DNA of 64,000 nucleotides, taken from assembly GCA_013350335.1 (NCBI GenBank), contig CM023541.1, positions 36,634,739 through 36,698,738 of the forward strand, read 5' to 3'. Numbering within the stretch: the stretch's first letter is position 1; each line of letters begins with the position of its first letter. A program made the position numbers and the translations under genes. The stretch comes from Chimonanthus salicifolius (lineage: Eukaryota > Streptophyta > Magnoliopsida > Laurales > Calycanthaceae). Shown piece after piece: positions 1 to 10,224 of the stretch. The notes beneath the pieces were generated by a model. The model saw only the letters and a program-made list of their open reading frames with translations. It made no database searches and was not told the origin of the DNA.

Positions 1-278
1 TAATTCTTAATTCACCATGCAAAATATCAAACCAACACTCAAATAGATCTTAATTCTAACACAAATTCAAATCACAATTAAGAACCATCCAATGAATCAA
101 CTTGAATGTGGAATTAAAATATAATTCAACGCAATAACAAATTAAAAGGGATAAACTCATCCAAATGGGAGAAAGCGTGATACTTTGATAAATTCAATAT
201 TCAAAAAGTTTATGTACATCTTAGGCTAATCACTTTATTTATAGGCCTAATTTAAATGAGAAGGAAATAAAATAAAAC
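1..278. other. AT-rich DNA, no gene seen
   Basis: Low-complexity AT-rich sequence with no open frame of note and no recognisable repeat boundary. Probably older transposon or intergenic DNA continuing from outside the window. Confidence 0.5.
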
Positions 279-563
279 TGTGACGACCTGACCCTACCCC
301 ATCATGATATTGTCAGCTTTGGGCCCTACCCAACCCCCACGGTTTTGCTTGGGGCCCTAGCCAACATGGCTAGGCCCAAAAGGCCTCACAATGGGGAGGG
401 TTGCCCCCTCTCAAATAAAGCTCCCCACCACCCAAGCTCCCAACCGATATGGGACCTTTGGGTGGGGGTGCTACAATCCACCCCCCTTAAGACCAGAGCC
501 GTCCCTGACAGGGGTCCACACACAGGCAAGCAAGTCACACAACTAGAGAGCCCTCACAGTCCA
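279..563 (-). mobile_element. TRIM-like LTR fragment with polypurine tract
   Basis: Seen: a block starting TGTGACGACCTGACCC at 279 and ending GGTGCTACA at 475 (197 bp, TG...CA). It is followed at 476-490 by a pyrimidine-rich stretch that reads as a polypurine tract on the minus strand, next to an LTR end. The layout and terminal sequence (TGTRACGACCYGAC) match the complete TRIM at 20840-21461. The rest of the element is missing because the gypsy LTR begins at 564. Inference: an LTR plus a little internal sequence of a TRIM-like element, cut off by the gypsy insertion or by a later deletion. Confidence 0.55.
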
Positions 564-3500
564 TGTAACGCCCCGCTCTTTTCTACAGCCTGAACAAGTC
601 GTAACCCGTTTAACTGCAAACTGAACGGGCGCGATCCAACGCATCACACATTTAACGAGTCTTACATCACAGATTTGTGGCTGGGGGGAAATGAATATAT
701 ATATATATATATTTTTAAAAGATTATAGGTAAAATAATAAAGCCATCAAATCCTTCAAGTCCAATTTTTACACCTCGCATGAATCATAATATTATCGACA
801 CTATGAAATAAATAACATCTATTATCAACATCAAATTTAATCTCACTACTTACATCCCATTCCATAAAATAAAACAAAATCAATATCCTCAAAGTTCTCA
901 ACTATTTCAAACCAACCAATCAAATCTCTCAAAATATGTAATAACAAATAAATAAATCCAATCACATGAATCTATAACTATTCTAAGAAATTAAATATTC
1001 ATTCTTGACAGTCTTTAAACATCAATGGTCTCCTCCCATCCTAAGTCCAGAGGATTACCTGCAATGTAAGGGGGTGTGAGCTCAAAGACCAGTGAAAGAA
1101 TACAATAACACATATCCAAAATATGATATCTCCAATATACTCAATGTATCACGATTAAATAAATATTAAAAGTATAAGTAATTGAATATGCATTTAATGC
1201 CCATACTTTATGCCATGTAATGCTCAATGTCTCATTCATCCACAACAACTCCTATTGTATTTGGTGGCCTACCCGTCGAAGCGAGACTAACACAACACCA
1301 CATGAAGTGGCCTACCCGCCGGAGCAAGGCTAACACAACACCACATGAAGTGGTCTACCCGCCGGAGCGAGGCTAACACCACCACCAAATAACAGTCTAC
1401 GTGACCTTTCATGGCTCAATAATCTAAACCTACCACATATGTGGTACTACTCATTAAAAGCGAGGCCATACACTACCATCGTCGTGGTCTACATGAAAGA
1501 TCACGGCTCACACCTCCATACCCATCCCATAAATATGAAGATGCCATGCTCAATGCCATGCCTACCATGCATTATCTCTATCATCGTGCCACATGTTATG
1601 TATCATATTAACATGTCATGAATCTCATCATCAATATTATACTCTAAACAGAATTTTATGATCTCAAATTAACATAAACATCATGTACATGTTTTAAAAC
1701 ATCAAAATCAATCTCAACAATATCACACATGCATAATAATAATTTATATCACAGTATTATTACTATAACAATGCAATATCATAAATCTATCTCAATGACA
1801 TAAAAAATAACTCTATAATAGACAATAAAACATCCATCCAATTCGAACATAATTATTGGAACTTTCAACAAGGCTAATGACTAATTTCCAACTATCCAGG
1901 CAGACTGAGTCCCTCACGGCCATTTGAACATTTAGCCTATCCCCTTACATTACTGTGAGTAAGCATCGGATTACAACCACTATTCCTACATATACCCAGT
2001 CCATATCATAGGTCCAACATTATATTCCCAAAATAAGTTACATAATGCAATATTTTTCCATCGCTCAATCGCATAAACAAAATAGAGAATATCATGCACA
2101 ACAAAATTTAGTGTATTGTTTTCCCTCACCTAAAAAGTTCGCGAATTGTAGGTGATGAATCAAAGCGCATTCCCACTTGAAATCAATCAATAGAACGTCC
2201 AGAAAGTGCTGCATAGAGTTCGTTTGAAGTTTTTGAGTATTCTTAACATTACTTCCAACTTGAACTAAATAAGTCTAAGAGGGGTTCCTAAGGTCCAAGG
2301 TTAAGGTTGAAAGTTGAATCCTCACACTGCATGGTCTAACCCTGCCTACATCCAACTTTGTGAGAACATCTGAGCTTTGATTTCATTAATTCGCACTTTT
2401 CCAAATTGTTCAAATACATGAGGCAGAAGGTCACCATTAAGTAAATGGTTTGAACAGTTTTGAAATGAAGATAAATGAGAAGGGTTACTTTGTAAATAAG
2501 GCTGTGAAATTGAAATCCAAGTCACAATGTACCTTAAATAATTTAATTGTACAAGATTGAGTAACTTAACATGAATGAAGAGATTTTCAAAATCTACAAA
2601 TTCTTAAGCAAATGACGAGTGAAATCAATTGAATAAAGCAAAAGCTCCAAGTACTTTGTAATGAAAACTGGGCATACCTTTTTGCAAAGATCTAAAATTA
2701 TTGATAAAAGGAAAAGAAAATTTTGGAGTAATAAAACAAGCTAGTAGAAATTGTATTATCCTTCTTTGAATGGCTCGTTGAACCCATATGGACTCAAATC
2801 TGTTTCAAAATCTTGTTTATCACATATTAGAAACCTTACAGTTGAGCCAATATGTAAAGAAGTTGAGATAAAATAAGATGTATAAAAATAATAGGGTAGA
2901 AATAAGATTTAAGTCAAAAACCCTTTTTTTTTTTTTGATAAATCACTATACTGAAGTCTTACCCAATACCATAAGTGTCTTATAAGAATAAACAACCATG
3001 TTTAAAATCATAATATAAACTTTCAGTGACTCTGATAATGATATATATATAAAAATACTATTTCTACATTGTAGTTCTTAAAACAAATCTAGATAAAAAT
3101 ACATAAAAGCCACCATGTAAATAAAGGTTGAAAGATGATGAGCTGTAGCAACATGGTAAAGTAGATTTAAAACCAGAGGAAGGGATGTTAGAAAAAAAAT
3201 CGCCTAATTAGAAGTTTATGTTTTGATTTCCTTTCTTAGAACATGTTTGAATAAGGATATATACCAGTTTAATGTAAATGAAAGTAGGAAAATAACCAAT
3301 AGTAATAGATTGAACAGTTGAAATCGATGAAACAAGTTAATGGAAAGGCAAAATTAATTAAATAAACAGTTTCAAACACTTGAAACTAGAAAATTGCGAG
3401 TTTGGATTCTTAAGCATTTAAATAAACCCATTACCCTACAATAATCAATGAGTCAAAAGCACCAACCTGAGAAAAGTCAAGTAGAAAACCGATTGGAAGA

Positions 3501-4379
3501 TTTGCTCATAGAGGAAGACGGCAAGATGGGAAGAGATGGGAAGTGGGAAAACGCCTTAGGGCTGCTACTGCTTCAAAGCCTCCAACGTTGCTGCCGTCAG
3601 AGAAGATTGGAAAACACAGAGGAGAGATGAAGAGGGGGATCCGACTGGCACCGCGTGGATTTATAGAATCTATGGTCGAAGGGGTTTGTTGCCGACTTGA
3701 GAGGGATTGTCGAAAGGAAGAATCCAAGTAGGGAAAGGATTGGTGGAGAAGAGATAAAGTTTACTTTCCGTTTTGGAGAAGAGAAGAGGAAAAATCGGAT
3801 TGCATTTGGGGAAACTTTCCCTCTGCTGCTGCGGTGGTGAAGAAGTGGAATAGAAGGAAATTTCATCGAGACTTAGGGATTTTTAAGAGGAAAAGGGTAT
3901 TTCACCGTGAATGGGATTCACGGGTGTGGGTCTCCAAAGGGCCCACACGGTTTAAGTTATTTATTTAATTCCTAACACAAGTGAAATTAAGATTCTAATT
4001 TCTATGGGAAGTTCGATCCAAGAATGTGGGTCTCAAGGTTCTATCCAAAATTATAAATTTTAGATTCTTAATTACACAATTCTAATTGGAATTCTTAACT
4101 TTGCAAATTAAAATCTAATTTGATAATTAAATTTTCCATTAACTCAATCTCAACTCGGAGGGGATAAATTCATAAATTTCTAATTAAGGAAAAGGTGTGT
4201 GCATCGGAAAACCTATATTAATTAAATCTTAAGTTTTTGTGTGTTTATTTATTTTATTTTAAACAATAAAAATAAAAGAAAATAACACATAATTTCACAC
4301 AAACACAATCAAGAGGCCTATTTACTATTTTAGTTTTACCTGATTCGATTTACCTACTACTCCGGATCTGGTCATTACA
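564..4379 (-). repeat. 3' LTR of the gypsy element (about 3.8 kb)
   Basis: Runs from TGTAACGCCCCG at 564 to GGTCATTACA at 4379, the TG...CA termini expected of an LTR. Its first ~500 bp recur in the same orientation at 9183-9679. On the minus strand a candidate TATA box (CTATAAATCC) lies near 3657-3672, the right place for the LTR promoter. The outer end holds a 43-bp tandem repeat at 1264-1392. The small open frames inside it (for example 3448-3866) are not convincing genes. Confidence 0.85.
1264..1392. repeat. 43-bp tandem repeat, three copies
   Basis: Three successive copies start at about 1264, 1307 and 1350. Each contains GTGGYCTACCCGYCG followed by AGCRARRCTAACAC. They lie inside the gypsy 3' LTR. 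Confidence 0.8.
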
Positions 4380-4392
4380 TCCTACCTCCTTT
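4380..4392 (-). other. Polypurine tract of the gypsy element
   Basis: On the minus strand this reads AAAGGAGGTAGGA, directly before the 3' LTR terminus TGTAATGACC. This is the expected plus-strand priming site and it fixes the inner LTR boundary at 4379. Confidence 0.75.
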
Positions 4393-4415
4393 AAAATAAA
4401 TTTCGTCCTTGAAAT

Positions 4416-5549
4416 TTAGCTAAAGTACGTACCTTGCTCATCGAACAATTCCGGATGTCGTAGTTGCATCTCGTCCTTTCTCTCCCACGTCGAACCTTCG
4501 ACTCCATGATGTTGCCAAAGAATTCTCACCAAAGGAATGGTCTTTGTGTGCAAAACTTGATCCTTGGTATCCAAAATCTTCACCGGTTTCTTTTCATAAG
4601 TTACATCTTCACTGACCTCCACATCTTCCCAATTCAGAACATGAGAAGGGTCTGCTTGGTATTTTCTCAACACTGACACATGAAATACATTATGAACTTT
4701 GCTGAGTTGTGATGAAAGTGCAAGCTTGTACGCCACTTCTCCAATCTTGTCTAAGATTGCAAACGGTCCAATGAACCTAGGAGATAGTTTCTCTTTGCTA
4801 CCGAACCGTTGAATGGCTCTCCGAGGTGAAATTCTAAGAAAGACACAATCACCAATTGCAAACTCTAAATTCTTTCGCCTACGGTCCGCATAGCTTTTCT
4901 GATGACTCTGGGCTGTCAGTAGTTTCTGTCGGACCAACCTTACTTTCTCTGCTGTTTCCCTGATTATATCTGGTCCCAATTTCACTTTATCGCTCGGTTC
5001 CGTCCAACATAAGGGTGATCTGCATGGTCTGCTGTACAACGCCTCAAATGGCGCCATCTTGCTGCTAGACTGGTAACTGTTGTTGTAGGCAAACTCCACC
5101 ACAGGTAAATAATCATTCCAACTTCCCTTAGAGTCCAAGACACAAGCGCGAAGCATGTCTTCTAGAATTTGTATAATTTGTTCAGACTGTCCATCCTTTT
5201 GAGGGTGAAACGCGGTACTGAAATGAAGTTGCGTACCCAACTGATCTTGAAGGCTCTTCCAAAATTTGGAAAAGAATCTAGAATCTCTGTCGGATACAAT
5301 GGAAACTGGTATTCCATATAACTTAACAACTCGATCCAGATACAATTTACCTAAGGTCTCCATAGAGTCTGTCATCTTCATTGTAATGAAATGAGCTGAT
5401 TTGATCAATCTATCAACCAACAACCCATGCTGCATCATGACCTTTCGGCGACCTTGGCAATCCGGTGACAAAGTCCATGGTGATATGATCCCATTTCCAC
5501 TTGGGTATATCGAAAGGTTGCAACTTTCTTGTTGGTTTCTGATGCTCAA
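4416..5549 (-). pseudogene. gypsy integrase core plus chromodomain-like C-terminus
   Basis: A 377-codon open frame covering the C-terminal part of pol. The integrase catalytic triad is visible: D in [12 protein letters not shown] in IVSDRDSRFF, and E in KDGQSEQ. The GPFAILDKIGEVAYKLAL segment is typical of the integrase C-terminal domain. The tail (VLRKYQADPSHVL, then PVKILDTKDQVL and IPLVRILWQHHG) matches Tekay-type chromodomain ends. It is continuous here but separated by a frame break from the zinc-binding N-terminus at 5568-6194, so it is a relic rather than a working gene. By family knowledge the chromodomain tethers integration to marked chromatin. Confidence 0.9.
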
Positions 5550-5567
5550 CCTTTACCTACTGGCATG

Positions 5568-6194
5568 TCAAACATCGAGCCAATATTCTGCTACTTCTCT
5601 TTTCATGTTGCGCCACCAAAACTGTTGTCGCAAATTTCGATACATTTTTGTTCCTCCAAGGTGAACTGTAAATTGAGTATGATGAAAGTGCTTGAGAACC
5701 TCTTCTCTACACTGCTCTGCCAGTGGCACATAAAGTCTCCATTGGTAAGTCAAACCACCATCTGTTCTCACTACCCAACCTAATGGGCCATTGCTATCGC
5801 TGATTGCTTTGCGAATCTTGGCTACCACCTCGTCTGTTTTTTGGGCTATCAAGACCCGATCCACTATAGCTGGATGAGATACTGCACTGCCTAGTTTCTC
5901 CAAACCATGTTCTCCCACTAGATTAGCAATAATGCCTCTAGATTTCCTGTTCAAGACATCGGCTATCACATTGGCTTTTCCTGGTTGATAAGAAATCTCA
6001 AAGTTGAAGTCGCTCAAATATTCCAACCATCTACGCTGTCTCAGATTCAAGTTCTTCTGAGTGAACAAGTACTTGAGACTACGGTAATAAAAAAATACTT
6101 CAAAGTGTTCATCAAACAAATAATATCGCCAAATCTTCATTACAAACACCACTGATGCTAACTCAAGATCAGGAGTCGGGTAATTTTTGCTCAT
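5568..6194 (-). pseudogene. gypsy RNase H and integrase zinc-binding region
   Basis: A 208-codon open frame. The N-terminal half has RNase H features (YPTPDLELASVVFVMKIWR, RWLEYLSDFNFEISYQPGK, and ADVLNRKS). The C-terminal half begins the integrase HHCC domain (HFHHTQFTVHLGGTKMYRNL, then FWWRNMKREVAEY). The expected zinc-binding cysteines lie beyond the end of this frame, where a stop or frameshift separates it from the integrase core at 5549. Confidence 0.88.
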
Positions 6195-6393
6195 GCAATT
6201 TCAATTGCTGGGACCCATACGCCACCACCTGATCGATCTGCATTAAAACACAACCCAATCGGTCACGGGAAGCATCACAACAGACCACATATCCACGACC
6301 TCTTTTTGGACTAATCAAAACCGGAGAAGTAGTCAGTCTTTCCTTCAACTCTGCAAAAGTTGTTTCACAAGCCTCACTCCATATGAATTTAGC

Positions 6394-7117
6394 TCATTTT
6401 CTTGTCAACTTAATCATAGGAACTGCTATCTTAGAGAAATTCGAAGTGAAACGCCGGTAATATCCAGCCAAGCCCAAGAAACTACGAATTTCAAATACAT
6501 TGCGAGGTCTCTTCCATTTCAACATTGCTTTGACCTTGGCTGGATCCACTGCCACTCCACCTTCTGAGACCATATTGCCTAAGAATTGCACTTCTTTTAG
6601 CCAGAACTCACATTTACTCAATTTAGCATATAATTGATGATCCCTTAGTAACTGTAAGACTGTTCTTAACTGATTTCATGTGTTTCTTCAGATCTCGAGT
6701 AGATTAAGATGTCATCAATGAACACTTCTATAAACTGATCCAAGTACGGCCTAAAGTTTCTGTTCATCAAATCCATAAATGTGGCTAGCGCATTGGTCAC
6801 ACCAAAACTCATAACCACGAATTCATACTGACCAAATTTAGTGCAGAAAGTTGTCTTTGCTATGTTGCATTCTCTCACCCGCACTTGATGATATCCAGAT
6901 CGAAGATCTATCTTAGAAAACCATTTAGATCCTCGTAACTAATCAAACAATCATCGATTCGAGGGAGCGGGTACTTGTTCTTAATGGTTACCTTGTTTAG
7001 TTTCTTGTAGTCTATACACATCCTCATTGAACCATCATTCTTTTTCACAAATAAAGTCGGAGCACTCCACGGAGATGTACTCCGACAGATGAAACCAACC
7101 TTGGTCAGTTCTGTCAA
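6394..7117 (-). pseudogene. gypsy reverse transcriptase, fragmented
   Basis: Three consecutive open pieces cover the RT domain: 7117-6908 ([40 protein letters not shown]), 6884-6666 ([20 protein letters not shown], and the catalytic FIDDILIYS), and 6621-6394 ([30 protein letters not shown]-type connection). The catalytic DD is kept, but stops and frame changes near 6900 and 6640 break the enzyme. Confidence 0.9.
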
Positions 7118-7231
7118 TTAGCGCTTCAACTCTACCAACTCTGCTGGCTCCATTCTATATGGTGGCATGAAATAGGCGAAGTTCCAGAGAGTAGGTCTAT
7201 GGAGAATTCAACTTCTTTTTTTTGGGGGTAA

Positions 7232-7933
7232 CTATGTCAACTCGTCCAGAAACACATCTGGAAAGTCACACACCACCTTAGGTATTTCTAATCTAGGCGG
7301 CTCTACATTCTCCCAACCCATATTGGCTATATGACCAATTTTGTTCTTTGTCACACATGGTCCGGGAGATTTACTCAACTTCTCAGTAAAGAAAACTCCT
7401 GAAGTTGAACACCCAGATACTCTCCTCCGAGCACAATCTAAAGTAATCATATAAGCCGTTAACCAATCCATTCCTAATATAGCTTCAAACTCAGTCATAC
7501 CCAATATAAGTAGTTCAAACTCTAACTCCACACCTCCAATTGCTAATAAACATGATTTACAAGTTCTGATTACTCTAGTATATCTCCCTATGGGGGTTTT
7601 AATATTCCCAAGTTTTTCTAATTCATCAATGCACAAATCAAGGCGACCAACCAAAAGACTAGATATGAAGGAGTGAGAAGCTCCAGAGTCAAAAAGTACT
7701 CTAAACCATTCACCAAACAATAATAGCATACCTTGCATCACTGGAGGTTCTGCAGTCTCATCATCCATGAGAACCATAACATAAATGCGGCCCTGAGCTG
7801 CGGGCCGCCCACATCCTGTGTTCTGTTGCTGGCCACCTGTCTGTGCTGCCAGCGCTACTGGAACTGGATGGACAACCGGAAGTGGCTGAGAAGATCCATT
7901 CCTTTGCGGACAATATGTGGAGATATGTCCCAT
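7232..7933 (-). pseudogene. gypsy gag zinc knuckle and aspartic protease
   Basis: A 233-codon frame. It opens inside a CCHC zinc knuckle (GHISTYC; the preceding CYNC lies just upstream in the same frame). It then reaches the retroviral-type protease active site LFDSGASHSFIS and the flap-region AILGMDWLTAY. It ends near EIPKVVCDFPDVF, the usual link to RT. It is separated from gag by a frame break at about 7940-8020. Confidence 0.88.
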
Positions 7934-8020
7934 CTCCTTACAATTATAGCATTGTACTGGCCCTCAAGATTACTGATTTTGTTTTGGAGGTTGGCAGCAT
8001 TTGTTAGTTGTATGTCCCCA

Positions 8021-8647
8021 CTAATTATAATTGAAACACTGCACATGTCTCTGACCATCTGATGACTGTTGCTGCCCAGAAGAAGTCTTTTGATTAGCTG
8101 GAGTATCGGGCTTCCTCTTCTTGACGTTCTGATCACCGGACCTCATCCCACTAAAAGGTGTTTGATTTGAAGTCTGGAAGGCTTTTGATGCTGCGACCTT
8201 AATCTCGATGGCCCTATAGTATACTTCTGCAAAAGTGGAAAGTCCCGACCCATCCATAGAAAATTTGATTAGGGGACGAAGTCCCTGTTTAAATCGTTTA
8301 ACCTTCATCTCTTCTGAAGTAATTAAATCTATAGTATAGCGTGTTAATTCCTTGAACTTAGCCTCATACTGAGCCATAGTGTCGTTGCCTTGCTTCAAAT
8401 CAAAGAACTTTGAAATTTTTGACTGACGGACCTGTGAAGAAAAGTACTCAGCTAGAAAAGCTTCATAGAAGGCATCCAAAGTATGTAATTCTTCATTCAG
8501 TCCTTGCATATCGGTCCAACGTTCCTCTGCTGTACCACTCAACTGCATAGTGGCCAGAATAATACGGAGATCATCCTTTTGCACGCTTATGTTATCCATA
8601 ATTCTTTCCACCTTCTTTAGCCAACACTCTGCATCTGCTGGTTCCAA
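8021..8647 (-). pseudogene. gypsy gag (capsid region)
   Basis: A 208-codon frame beginning MEPADAECWLKKVERIMDNI. It matches the retrotransposon gag domain, with the usual ERWTDM, FLAEYFSSQVRQSKISKF and YEAKFKELTRYT segments. It ends at a first zinc-knuckle remnant (VQCFNYN) followed by stops. The normal start may lie upstream: 8650-8980 holds a decayed gag N-terminus with GGT/GGA-rich simple sequence around 8808-8850. Confidence 0.85.
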
Positions 8648-9168
8648 ATCTCCTTGAACATGGGAGGATGCTGGCGCTTAAATTCCCGAATCGCCACAAT
8701 CTCTCTGGTTTCCTGAGCAGCACGGTTCGTGCCACGAGTCTATTCTACTATTGTCAAAACTTCCTGTGCTATTATCAGCACGGTATTTGGATCTGCATTC
8801 ACTGGAGGAGGAGGAGGAGGAGAAGGTGGTGGAGGTGGAGGTGGAGGATGTCTTTGAGACCCTTCTGAAGCCGTACTCTCCACTACACCCTCAACGAAAT
8901 TTTCTCTGATAGCCTCTCGATTTGTAGATCTGACCTTATCTCCTCTCTATTAGGCAAGATATAAAGCCATCGAACACAAATAATCTTTTCCATTAGTACA
9001 TATGCTCAACTACTAATATGTTATTTACAAATCAAGACATCATATTCTACTACCAAAATCTACCCTCTTAAAGTTTCTACCCCCACTCACCTAGGATAGA
9101 AGAATGGGTCTAACTTGTCTTTAATCTCAGGCCCAACCTCGTACTCACAGTCCGCGAGTTGAACTCAA

Positions 9169-9180
9169 GTTTTGATATCA
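9169..9180 (-). other. Primer binding site of the gypsy element, mutated
   Basis: Two bases inside the 5' LTR end, the minus strand reads TGATATCAAAAC. This aligns with the initiator-tRNA-Met site TGGTATCAGAGC with three G-to-A changes, the pattern expected from cytosine methylation and deamination on the complementary strand. Confidence 0.65.
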
Positions 9181-9182
9181 AC

Positions 9183-9679
9183 TGTAACGCCCCTCTCCTT
9201 TCTACAGCCTAAACAGGTCATAACCCATTTAACTGCAAACTGAACGGTCGCGATCCAACGCATCACACATCTAACGACTCTTACATCACATATTTGTGGC
9301 TGGGGGGAAATGAATATATATATATTTAAATATTATAGGTAAAATAACAAAGCCATCAAATCCTTCAAGAACAATTTTTACACCTCGCATGAATCATAAT
9401 ATCATCGACAATATGAAATAAATAACATCTATTATCAACATCAAATCTAATCTCACTACTCAGATCCCATTCCATAAAATAAAACAAAATCAATATACTC
9501 AAAGTTCTCAACTATTTCAAACCAACCAATCAAATCTCTCAAAATATGTAATAGCAAATAAATAAATCCAATCACATGAATCCATAACTATTCTAAGAAA
9601 TTAAATATTCATCCTTGACAGTATTTAAATATCAATGGTCTCCTCCCATCTTAAGTCCAGAGGATCACCTGCAGTGTAA
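9183..9679 (-). repeat. 5' LTR of the gypsy element, truncated
   Basis: Begins TGTAACGCCCC and follows the first ~500 bp of the 564-4379 LTR with scattered substitutions and short indels in an AT run. The match stops near 9679 after ACCTGCAGTGTAA, leaving more than 3 kb of LTR absent. Deletion or rearrangement removed the outer part, so this copy lacks its promoter. Confidence 0.85.
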
Positions 9680-10137
9680 CCAAATCACCGTTAATTGTGT
9701 ACTCCTTTGACATACTTTTTGTCTTAGATCTATTGCCGCTAGATCTTCTTCTCGGCCTTAGATTAGATGATTGAGAAAGTTTCTACCGATGGGACCCACC
9801 ATATCAATCCCGTTTTTTGATGGTCTATCCATCTGTACCATTAGATCTCTGATCTGAATCGCGTGGGACTCTCCTCTGACCAGTTTCTTCGACTGCTGTT
9901 TGGGGCATCCGAAAATAAATTTTGTGGGTTTTTTTCGTAAATCCAAGTGGATCCTGCACTTCTGACCCTAGGATCGACACCACCATGATCGCCCCTGGCT
10001 ATCTACAGCGAAGGAAGACCTTGGGTTTCGGTTAACGGTGGGGCCCTTTGACTTTTTTTCTGTCCATGCAAACCATTTAGTCGATATTCCAATCACCCGA
10101 ACAAAAAAATCAGATCTTTCTTTCGATGGATGCGGCT

Positions 10138-10224
10138 CTTTTAAGTGGAAGGACAAAAGGGTATTTTCCATCAAATTTTGAAAACGAGTGTATTGGGACA
10201 GAATTTCTGGGTGTCTGTATGGGC
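10138..10224. repeat. Isolated terminus of a MULE-like foldback family
   Basis: This stretch (AGTGGAAGGACAAAAGGGTA to GGGTGTCTGTATGGGCTCCC) follows the right arm of the element at 36067-36681 closely, including the GTGTCTRTA..CTCCC end. The matching inverted arm is not found upstream, so it is a single remaining end. Confidence 0.55.

Larger units (their letters stand above)
564..9679 (-). mobile_element. Ty3/gypsy retrotransposon, Tekay/Del-like chromovirus, degenerate
   Basis: Full architecture on the minus strand: truncated 5' LTR (9183-9679), tRNA-Met-type primer site (9169-9180), gag (8647-8021), zinc knuckle and protease (7933-7232), RT (7117-6394), RNase H and integrase (6194-4416) with a chromodomain-like tail, polypurine tract (4380-4392), and a complete 3' LTR (4379-564). 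The order PR-RT-RH-INT defines Ty3/gypsy. The C-terminal tail with PVKILDTKDQ and IPLVRILW, and LTRs longer than 3 kb, are typical of the Tekay/Del lineage. Every coding domain is broken by stops or frameshifts, so the copy is not autonomous. The outer part of the 5' LTR is missing, so no target duplication can be tested. Confidence 0.9.

Noticed and set aside
3448..3866. Cluster of short frames on both strands
   Set aside because: Inside the promoter/leader part of the gypsy LTR; no domain and overlapping on both strands.
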